Shown piece by piece: positions 1-6,820 of a stretch of DNA of 64,000 bases. The notes under the pieces were generated by a model. That model was not told where the DNA came from. It was given only the letters and a program-made list of their open reading frames with translations, and did not search any database. The position numbers and the translations under genes are program-made. This DNA comes from JBEBSD01 sp040394475 (GTDB lineage Bacteria; Bacteroidota; Bacteroidia; Cytophagales; Spirosomataceae). The number at the start of each line of letters is the position of its first letter. Position 1 is the stretch's first letter. The stretch lies in NCBI GenBank assembly GCA_040394475.1, contig JBEBSD010000004.1, positions 62,001 through 126,000 of the forward strand. Direction: 5' to 3'.

Positions 1-304
1 CGGCATTTCTCCCCAGCGGTTTGGTACACAGCACGGCCTTTTTTGCTTTTACGCAGGCCTGAATCGCTGCTTCATGCAAGTGATTGGGTAACGCGACCAC
101 TACGGTATCTACTTCTTCGTGGTTCACTGCTTCCTCCAGCGAAACCGACCAGAAAGGCGCATCACAGACGCCGGCCAAGGCTGTGGCAGCCTCCTCCCGC
201 CGGGCATACACCATGACAATGCGATCTTTATTGCGGCCGCCTCTGATAGAATCCGCGTAAAACCGCGCAATAAACCCTGATCCTAAAAGTGCTATTTTTC
301 TCAT
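1..304 (-). CDS. Gfo/Idh/MocA family oxidoreductase, N-terminal part (cut by window edge)
   Basis: Reading the minus strand from the ATG at 304 gives an open frame of about 100 codons that runs off the window start. It opens with a Rossmann dinucleotide-binding motif (MRKIALLGSGFIARFY), followed by a second strand ending in VYARRE. A VVVALPNHLHEAAIQA segment and a KPLG turn (normally EKPL) close the visible part. These are the N-terminal hallmarks of NAD(P)-dependent Gfo/Idh/MocA dehydrogenases, which usually act on sugars or inositols in the cytoplasm. The substrate cannot be told from this fragment. The start lies 5 nt after the stop of the upstream AraC gene, so the two are probably co-transcribed. 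The family call is firm; the C-terminal substrate domain is not visible. Confidence 0.85.
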   Translation of the reverse strand, partial: MRKIALLGSGFIARFYADSIRGGRNKDRIVMVYARREEAATALAGVCDAPFWSVSLEEAVNHEEVDTVVVALPNHLHEAAIQACVKAKKAVLCTKPLGRNA

Positions 305-309
305 TAATA

Positions 310-1188
310 CTATTTTTGTAAGGCATTGATCTGTTTTCTGAATTCCCGTGGCTGCATATTATAGATCGTTTTGAAGTGCCGGTTAAAATTGGATAAGTTA
401 TTAAACCCACATTCGTAACATACTTCACCTACGCGTCTTTCTGTCTGCATCAGTAATTTGGCGGCATGCCCGATTCGCAACTCCAGCAAAAAAGAGGAAA
501 ACGTTTTACGAGTCCGGTATTTGAAATAACGTGAAAAAGCGGAAGGAGTCATATTCGCCAGCGCTGCTGCCTGTTCCAGGGAGATCGCACCGGTAAAATG
601 CTCACCCAGGTACGTAAAGACTTCATGCAGGCGCTCTTCATCCGTTTCGTGCAATTCCATCATTCCGGAAGACGAAATCGTCCTGCATTCAGTTGTCTTG
701 CAGGTAGCCATCGTGCTCAGTACATTCATCAGTACCAGCCAACGTTCCAGTCCGGGAGGTAAAGCGACCAGCTGCTGCAGGAGCGGTCCTATTTGTGCAT
801 TCGCCTTTCCTGTAAATTCCAGGCCATATTTGCTATGCTGCAGCATTTTCCGCACCGGCGCCATCTCCGGCAGCTGCAGGGTTTCTCCCAGCGACTGTTC
901 CAGAAAATGCACCACAACGGACTTAGCCCTGAGCCCTGAATCCAGGCGGTAATAATGCTCATCATTCCGGTACATATGGGGCAGATCGGGACCGATCAAT
1001 ACCAGGTCTCCCGTTTGAAAACGACTGATATTATCCCCCAGGTACCGCGTCCCCGTGCTTTCGGTCACCCATACAATTTCGTATTCCGGATGATAATGCC
1101 AGGGAGTCGGATAGTAGGCGTAATCAAAGTCACAAACTACAAACGATGCCCCTACTTCTCTGGGCAAATGTTCTAACATCGCTTTCAT
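310..1188 (-). CDS. AraC family transcriptional regulator with cupin sensor domain
   Basis: A 292-residue protein. The first half is a cupin-like ligand-sensing domain: WHYHPEYEI near residue 31 supplies metal/ligand-type histidines, and GDLVLIGPDLPH follows near residue 60. The last ~100 residues form the double helix-turn-helix of AraC/XylS regulators (LEQAAALANMTPSAFSRYFK, then VGEVCYECGFNNLSNFNRHF). The layout is that of one-component sugar regulators. It is followed within 5 nt by a Gfo/Idh/MocA dehydrogenase and sits downstream of a SusC/SusD pair in the same orientation. I infer that it controls a small carbohydrate locus; no ligand can be named. The ATG at 1188 is used because the cupin domain begins soon after it. 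Confidence 0.9.
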   Translation of the reverse strand: MKAMLEHLPREVGASFVVCDFDYAYYPTPWHYHPEYEIVWVTESTGTRYLGDNISRFQTGDLVLIGPDLPHMYRNDEHYYRLDSGLRAKSVVVHFLEQSLGETLQLPEMAPVRKMLQHSKYGLEFTGKANAQIGPLLQQLVALPPGLERWLVLMNVLSTMATCKTTECRTISSSGMMELHETDEERLHEVFTYLGEHFTGAISLEQAAALANMTPSAFSRYFKYRTRKTFSSFLLELRIGHAAKLLMQTERRVGEVCYECGFNNLSNFNRHFKTIYNMQPREFRKQINALQK

Positions 1189-1298
1189 AATCCCTTCACA
1201 ACAGGCTGCAGGCTTAGGTGTATCATTTTATAAAAGTAGTGCATAAATTGGTATTATTCCTACAATAAAAAGCCAAAAATCAATACTATTTTGACAAG

Positions 1299-1330
1299 AT
1301 GTGCAGCGCCGGGGAGGCGACGCTGCACAT
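1299..1330 (-). terminator. Hairpin after the SusD gene, probable terminator
   Basis: A perfect 10-bp inverted repeat (ATGTGCAGCG at 1299-1308 and CGCTGCACAT at 1321-1330) with a 12-nt loop lies 6 nt beyond the SusD stop codon on the minus strand. The sequence following it on that strand is AT-rich but lacks a clean T-run, so termination could be incomplete and allow read-through into the AraC gene. Confidence 0.5.
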
Positions 1331-1336
1331 CCGGCA

Positions 1337-3121
1337 CTATTCGTATAGGGGATTCTGGATCAGGGCCTTGTTCCGGTTCATTTCATTCATGCGAATGGGA
1401 AGGAAATAATACCGCGGGTGCCATTGCCTTTTTTGTACGGACGGAATAGCGGTATAAACGGGAATGGTAGTGACCCTGTCTGCCTGCAGCTGATGAACAA
1501 TATCGACTCCTTTTGCGTCCTGGTAACCGGTTTCGGGGATCATCCAGTGCCTCACATCAAAAAAGCGGTGTTCTTCAAAGGCGAGTTCGATGCGTCGTTC
1601 GTGCCGGTACCGGTCAACCAGTGCCGCACCCGACGCCGTAACGGCAGGCATTCCTACCCGTTTACGAATCCGGTTGATCATGGTTCTTGCTTCTTCCTCT
1701 TCTCCCAGTCCCAGGCAAGCCTCGGCATAATTAAGCAGGATTTCGGTATACCGCATAAACCTCCAGGGACATTCCTGCCGGAATACCTGCGCATCGTATG
1801 CCGGATCGATTCCTTTCTTTAAATAGTATCCGGTATAGGTCCCGTTCCAGTCTTCGATCGGACTTTTTCGGGTATCCAATCCGGCAACCAGGTCGATTTT
1901 ATTGGTAACAGGGTTCCATTTTTCAAACGCTCCGGTCTGGATAATCCCCTGCGGGTCCAGCCCGGCCACATCCGCCGTACGCGGCCTCCAAGAGGCTCCA
2001 TCGTACAGAATGGAGGCATAAAACCGCGGATCCCTGTTGGCATAAGGAGCTGCTGCATGGGTCGGATTGCTCCAGTTAAAGGCCGTTCCGTCCGCCAATT
2101 CGTACGCATCCGCCAACTGGGCCACAGGCGTATTCCCTCCCCAGCAATGGTATCCGTTGGGGCTGTTAAAAAGCCCCGCATTTGCGCCATCGTTATCCAG
2201 CCGCTGCACGAAGAAACGAACAAATATGTCCTCAGGGGTTTCTTTCAGCAAAAAGATCTCTCCATAATTCCGGGACAGGTCCTCTTCCGGCTGCGGTTCC
2301 GCTTTGTACAGGTCATAGATCCCCAGGTCCATTACCGCTTTCGCGGCATTCTTCGCGGCCCGCCAGCGTTCCGCGCGATTTCCCCCTACATACCCCACCA
2401 GCTCTTTGTGGGCATACCCTGCTGCCCAGCTTCCATCCGAGTTGAATAAATCGCGGGCCGCATACAAAAGAGCACGGGATTTCAGCGCCAGTGCAGCCCC
2501 TTTGGTAGCACGACCACGATCCGACGGGATAATCAGCGCCACCGCCTTATCACATTCGGCCGTGATGAAGTTGATGCATTCCTCGAACGTATTGCGGGGA
2601 ACTTCATAGTCTTCATTGAGACCATACGCTTTTTCAACCAGGGGAACTCCCCCGTATACCGAAACCAGCATGAAGTAAAGGTACGCCCTTAAAAAATGGA
2701 CCTCTCCCGTCAGCCGGGCCTTCTGTTCTTCACTTACGGCAGAAGCGTCCGCTATTTTCTCGAAAAAAATATTGCAGGCACGAATCTGCCGGTAGGCATT
2801 TTCCCAAACAAAGCTGCCGCTGTATCCCCTTCCGAATGCCGAATAATCGCTCGGACTGATGTGGCTCTGGTTCAGGTTGCTGGTGCCATGGTCCCAGACG
2901 ACCATCGCCTCATCGACGAAACTGGCGAACATATGCTGCTTATGTCCGTGCCCCAGTCCGCGATAAATATTGTTGACAAACCCCTGTACCAATGAAGCAT
3001 CTTCACCATTCCAGACGGATTCGTCGGAGAATTGATCCAAAGGCTGTAGTTCCAGCGCTTCTTTGCAGCTGATTGTGGTGATTAACAACAAACTGACAGT
3101 AAGATAAATTATTTTTTTCAT
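1337..3121 (-). CDS. SusD/RagB family outer-membrane nutrient-binding lipoprotein
   Basis: A 594-residue protein starting with a lipoprotein signal (MKKIIYLTVSLLLITTISC, with the lipobox cysteine near residue 19). The N-terminal region has the helical, tetratricopeptide-like pattern of SusD proteins (FVNNIYRGLG; ARLTGEVHFLRAYLYFMLV). The C-terminal part carries the conserved RYTEILLNYAEACLG and RRIELAFEEHRFFDVRHW blocks. SusD proteins cap the SusC channel on the cell surface and bind oligosaccharides or other polymers. This gene follows its SusC partner by 12 nt, the usual coupled arrangement. No glycoside hydrolase is visible beside it, so the substrate is open. Confidence 0.95.
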   Translation of the reverse strand: MKKIIYLTVSLLLITTISCKEALELQPLDQFSDESVWNGEDASLVQGFVNNIYRGLGHGHKQHMFASFVDEAMVVWDHGTSNLNQSHISPSDYSAFGRGYSGSFVWENAYRQIRACNIFFEKIADASAVSEEQKARLTGEVHFLRAYLYFMLVSVYGGVPLVEKAYGLNEDYEVPRNTFEECINFITAECDKAVALIIPSDRGRATKGAALALKSRALLYAARDLFNSDGSWAAGYAHKELVGYVGGNRAERWRAAKNAAKAVMDLGIYDLYKAEPQPEEDLSRNYGEIFLLKETPEDIFVRFFVQRLDNDGANAGLFNSPNGYHCWGGNTPVAQLADAYELADGTAFNWSNPTHAAAPYANRDPRFYASILYDGASWRPRTADVAGLDPQGIIQTGAFEKWNPVTNKIDLVAGLDTRKSPIEDWNGTYTGYYLKKGIDPAYDAQVFRQECPWRFMRYTEILLNYAEACLGLGEEEEARTMINRIRKRVGMPAVTASGAALVDRYRHERRIELAFEEHRFFDVRHWMIPETGYQDAKGVDIVHQLQADRVTTIPVYTAIPSVQKRQWHPRYYFLPIRMNEMNRNKALIQNPLYE

Positions 3122-3133
3122 GATTGTCGCTTT

Positions 3134-6100
3134 TTAGAATGAAACCGTTAGCCCGCAATTGATGATTTTTTGCAGCGGATAGGCATAGCCGTTTACATGA
3201 TTGTCTTCCGGATCAAAGTCGGTCAGATCAGGACTATAGGTAAGCAGGTTATTGCCGTTGATATAGACTCTGAAGGCTTGCAGACCGATTTTCCTGGAAA
3301 ATTCCGGGTTCAGCGTATACCCGATTTCCAGGTTTTTAAGACGGACATAATCTGTTTTTCGTAAATAAAAGGTATTCCGGTTCGCTCTCCAGTATTCGTC
3401 CAGGCGGTTGGATGCCCTGGGCTTCCCGGCCTGGGTATTTTCAGGCGTCCAGCGGCCGTCATAGTCTTCCTTAAGGTAATTCCCGAAGTCTCCCGTACTC
3501 TCAAACGAGAGAAACCTGACGGCTCCGGCTGCTCCCTGGAACAACGCGGAAAAATCAAACCCTTTGTAACTGATACTCCAGTTAAGTCCCGCCTGAAAGG
3601 TTGGGATATCTCCTTTCTTACTTCTTACCCGGTCATTGGCGTTGATGACGCCATCGCCGTTTACATCCTCGAAGATGATATCCCCCGGCCTCGCTCCCGG
3701 CCAATGCACCGAATTATCGACCTGCTGCTGATCCTGATAGATCCCTGTTGCCTGGTAATACAGATCATTGTCGGGGCTTGACGGATTGGAAGGGATGGGT
3801 TTTCCCGTAGACCTCTGGTATTCCGGCGCTCCCGGCGCTTCATCCCAGAATGTGATTTTATTCGCAGAGTATCCGCCGTTCACCGCTACCCGGTAATCCA
3901 GTTCTCCGGCCCTGTCTTCAAAACCTACCTCAAAATCAAATCCCCGGTTGGTGAGTTTCCCGATGTTTTCCCGGGGCAGGCTCAACCCGGTGCTGGCGGG
4001 TACGGAAGCATTCCGCTGCCACAACATCTGCGAGCGTTTGTATTCAAAAAAATCGAGTGTGGTATACAATTTCCCCTTCAGAAAACTTAAATCCACCCCG
4101 ATGTTAGACTGGTTAGCCACTTCCCAGGTAACATTCGGGTTCGGTATGCGAGACTCCGCCAGCACGATTTCTTCCTGGGTCTCATTGAAAATATAACTCT
4201 GACTGTCAATGGCATAGGTGGTCAGATACTGCCACTCGCTAATCCGGTCGTTACCGGTTTTCCCGACAGAAGCCCTTAATTTGGCAGACGGAATTGCAGA
4301 CAGGTGTTCTTTCCAGAAATTTTCTTCCGACATCCTCCATCCTACCGAAACCCCCGGAAAGAAACCGAAGCGCCCGGCCTCGGGAAAAATGTAGGATCCG
4401 TCTACCCTCCAGACAAATTCTGCCAGGTATTTTTCCTGGTAGTTGTAATTGACCCTTCCGAAATAATTGAGCCGTGCATTATGATAGGCACTTCCCTGGT
4501 TGTCCTTTGCTTCCCCTCCCCCGACATTCAGGATGTCGAGCGCCGTGGAAACGAAATAACGGCGATACGCTCCAAACATCTCTCCGTGGCCTTTCCGGGA
4601 TTCGATCCCGGCCAGGAATTTAAGATTATGGGCGTTTCCGATCGTTGTCTGATAATCGAAAAAACCGTTAAGAAGTATATTCTGGCCGTCATTCAATGTC
4701 TGGAAAAGGGTAGCATCCGGCTGGCCCATTTTATTCCTGGAGAGCAGAGGTTGCTGATTCGAATCGACAGACTGTCCGTCCCAGGAATACAGGTACCAGG
4801 GTTTCTGGAACCGCTTCCGGACACCGATTCCTTTATCCAGACTGGCATTACCCGTAAACGACAGGCCCTCAATTCCCGGGATAATGAGGTTGATTTTAAA
4901 GTTGCTGTTCAACACGTACTGCTTGTTCCGGTCATATCCTCCCGCATCCGTTGCGATCACAACCGGGTTCATTCCATAAGCCAGGTCCGGTCCCGGCATG
5001 CCGTTCGGCCAGAAGCCGTGCGACGTCGGTTTGCTGAGCATCAGCATCCAGAAAAGATCGGTTGCGGAATCGTCCCGGTTACGGGTAGCGGCGCGACGGC
5101 TGTCTTCCATCCGGGTTCCTGCATCAAACCCCAGCCTGATGTAGGGATTGATCGTCACATCCAGGTTGGTTCTGAAATCGTACTGACTAAACCGGGTTGC
5201 GCTGTTGTGGTACATGGCTCCCTGGTTTTTTGCGCCCATTGACACAAAGTACCGGACAGATTCCCCACCGCCCGAAATATTCATGTTCGTGATCGTTTGA
5301 GGCGCCCAATCACGGAATACCACATCAAACCAGTCCGTATCAGGATACCTCCACGGATCTGAACCGTCTGAAAATTTTTGAATTTCATCGGCCGTGAACC
5401 TTCCCGACCGTCCCCGGTAACTGTCTACTTCATTAATGGCAGTCGCATATTCGGCGGCATTGGTCATGTGGGGAAGCCGGGTCGGTTGCTGCACTCCCTG
5501 GTTCACATTAAGGCTGATCAGCGGTTTACCCGAGGCGCCTCTTTTTGTTGTAATCAGAATGACCCCATTGGCTGCCTGTGATCCGTAAATAGCCGCGGAT
5601 GCATCTTTCAGAACGGTAACCGACTCAATACTGTACGGGTCTATACGGTCCAGAGAACGTCCCGGAATGCCATCCACTACCACGAGCGCACTGTTGTCAC
5701 CCAATGTATTGGTTCCCCGTATCCGGACCACCGAGCCGTCCCTTCCGGGTTCACCGCTTCTCGTAACCACTGTCACACCGGCCATTCTGCCGGCGAGGTT
5801 GTTGCTGACGTTCAATACCGGCGCTTTGACGATTTCCGATCCCGGTACGTTGGTAATCGCACCCGATAGGGTTGCTTTCCTGGAGGACCCGTAGCCCACC
5901 ACGACCACTTCCTCCAGCGATTTGTTATCTGCGGTCAGCACCACATCCAGCACGTTGTCCGTTCCCACCTGCACCTCTTTGGTCAGATAACCGATAAAAG
6001 AGAAGATCAGCGTGTTTGCCGATTCCGGCAGCACTAATTCATACACGCCTTCATTGTTTGTTATAGTCCCTCTCTGAGATCCTTTCAATACGATACTGAC

Positions 6101-6406
6101 CCCTGGCAGAGCCACTCCCTGAGCGTCGGTCACCTTTCCAGTCAGCCTGCTGTCCGCTATCGCCGGTGATTCATTTTGCCTCTGGCTATACCTTGCCGTA
6201 CTTTCCGTGACGGCCGGCTTTAACGGATCCTCATATACGCTTTCACGTGCAGGTATTCCGGCTTCCTCAGTAGCTGGTATTCCCTGTATCCCGTTTTCCC
6301 CTCTTACACCGGACCAGGTATTCACCAGCATCAGGACGCCTGTCAGCAAGACAGCATAACGCCAGGGAAACGGCGCAGGCAGCACGTACTTTCTAGTACT
6401 TTTCAT
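3134..6406 (-). CDS. SusC/RagA family TonB-linked outer-membrane transporter
   Basis: A 1090-residue protein. The order is: a hydrophobic export signal near residues 15-33; an unusually long spacer; a carboxypeptidase-regulatory-like domain at about residues 88-155 (TGKVTDAQGVALPGVSIVLK); the SusC signature EEVVVVGYGSSRKATLSGAI; a plug domain (GVILITTKRG); and a large beta-barrel ending in an aromatic strand (NCGLTVSF). SusC proteins import SusD-bound ligands using TonB energy. There is no N-terminal STN domain, so it is not expected to signal through an anti-sigma factor; the AraC gene downstream is the likely local regulator. It is the first gene of a minus-strand SusC-SusD-AraC-oxidoreductase series. 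The ~55-residue low-complexity stretch between signal and first domain is odd. Confidence 0.95.
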   Translation of the reverse strand: MKSTRKYVLPAPFPWRYAVLLTGVLMLVNTWSGVRGENGIQGIPATEEAGIPARESVYEDPLKPAVTESTARYSQRQNESPAIADSRLTGKVTDAQGVALPGVSIVLKGSQRGTITNNEGVYELVLPESANTLIFSFIGYLTKEVQVGTDNVLDVVLTADNKSLEEVVVVGYGSSRKATLSGAITNVPGSEIVKAPVLNVSNNLAGRMAGVTVVTRSGEPGRDGSVVRIRGTNTLGDNSALVVVDGIPGRSLDRIDPYSIESVTVLKDASAAIYGSQAANGVILITTKRGASGKPLISLNVNQGVQQPTRLPHMTNAAEYATAINEVDSYRGRSGRFTADEIQKFSDGSDPWRYPDTDWFDVVFRDWAPQTITNMNISGGGESVRYFVSMGAKNQGAMYHNSATRFSQYDFRTNLDVTINPYIRLGFDAGTRMEDSRRAATRNRDDSATDLFWMLMLSKPTSHGFWPNGMPGPDLAYGMNPVVIATDAGGYDRNKQYVLNSNFKINLIIPGIEGLSFTGNASLDKGIGVRKRFQKPWYLYSWDGQSVDSNQQPLLSRNKMGQPDATLFQTLNDGQNILLNGFFDYQTTIGNAHNLKFLAGIESRKGHGEMFGAYRRYFVSTALDILNVGGGEAKDNQGSAYHNARLNYFGRVNYNYQEKYLAEFVWRVDGSYIFPEAGRFGFFPGVSVGWRMSEENFWKEHLSAIPSAKLRASVGKTGNDRISEWQYLTTYAIDSQSYIFNETQEEIVLAESRIPNPNVTWEVANQSNIGVDLSFLKGKLYTTLDFFEYKRSQMLWQRNASVPASTGLSLPRENIGKLTNRGFDFEVGFEDRAGELDYRVAVNGGYSANKITFWDEAPGAPEYQRSTGKPIPSNPSSPDNDLYYQATGIYQDQQQVDNSVHWPGARPGDIIFEDVNGDGVINANDRVRSKKGDIPTFQAGLNWSISYKGFDFSALFQGAAGAVRFLSFESTGDFGNYLKEDYDGRWTPENTQAGKPRASNRLDEYWRANRNTFYLRKTDYVRLKNLEIGYTLNPEFSRKIGLQAFRVYINGNNLLTYSPDLTDFDPEDNHVNGYAYPLQKIINCGLTVSF

Positions 6407-6520
6407 AAGATTATCGTTTATTAATTAGCAAAAGGTTACTACGTCGATAAATCATGCCCCGGCTGCTTGTGAAGACTACAAGGTCCGGCATTCAATAGGA
6501 TAACCGCTAATTAGCTTCTA

Positions 6521-6528
6521 CAAAGCTA
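6521..6528 (-). promoter_or_regulatory. Possible -7 element for the SusC-SusD operon
   Basis: The minus strand reads TAGCTTTG, an exact match to the Bacteroidota -7 consensus TANNTTTG, about 115 nt before the SusC start. No convincing TTG at the -33 distance was found, so this is only a candidate. Confidence 0.35.
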
Positions 6529-6595
6529 CAATTACTCACTAGCACTATTCCAGCATTTTTAAGGCTTTTTTTGATACTTTTTTGACTAAACGGAG

Positions 6596-6644
6596 AGATT
6601 GGCTTTCGGATGTCGGCTTTCGGAGATTGGCTTTCGGCAATCGG
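6596..6644 (+). repeat. Heptad array NNNTCRG, seven copies (locus A)
   Basis: Seven consecutive 7-nt units without slippage: AGATTGG, CTTTCGG, ATGTCGG, CTTTCGG, AGATTGG, CTTTCGG, CAATCGG. The same degenerate unit builds two longer arrays in this window (33872-33997 and 50320-50438). It lies about 180 nt upstream of the TonB receptor start. Confidence 0.85.
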
Positions 6645-6710
6645 ATGGCTTTAAAATCGTTTCATTTTATCCCATTCTTTATGCAGGCAAAAAAATCTGC
6701 CGTTGTTTTT

Positions 6711-6753
6711 GCAACATTGTTGTATTTATGCAACATTTGCAACGTTGTTGCAT
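6711..6753 (+). promoter_or_regulatory. Operator-like GCAAC-N3-GTTGC repeats upstream of the hmu-like operon
   Basis: Two copies of the dyad GCAAC-N3-GTTGY occur at 6711-6723 (GCAACATTGTTGT) and 6739-6751 (GCAACGTTGTTGC), 28 nt apart, with a further GCAACATTTGC between them at 6730-6740. The copy at 6738-6752 is a perfect TGCAAC/GTTGCA dyad with a 3-nt centre. Two turns of spacing and dyad symmetry suggest binding of a dimeric repressor controlling the downstream operon. The regulator is not identified. Confidence 0.5.
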
Positions 6754-6820
6754 TTTGGTCTTCGGTTGCTTAACCAGGCGCAATATGAGACCGCCATCTA
6801 TCCCTGTTAATTTTTACTTT

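Larger units (their letters stand above)
6407..6820. other. Divergent intergenic region between SusC and the hmu-like operon
   Basis: A 414-nt gene-free stretch separating two divergently transcribed units. From the SusC side it holds a possible -7 element (6521-6528, minus), a seven-copy heptad array (6596-6644) and a cluster of GCAAC/GTTGC inverted repeats (6711-6753) upstream of the TonB receptor. A reading frame runs through the array into the receptor gene, but its translation there is repeat-derived and I do not regard it as protein. Confidence 0.7.

Noticed and set aside
4304..5242. A 312-residue open frame antisense to the first SusC gene
   Set aside because: It is a shadow of the SusC reading frame, with no recognisable protein features.
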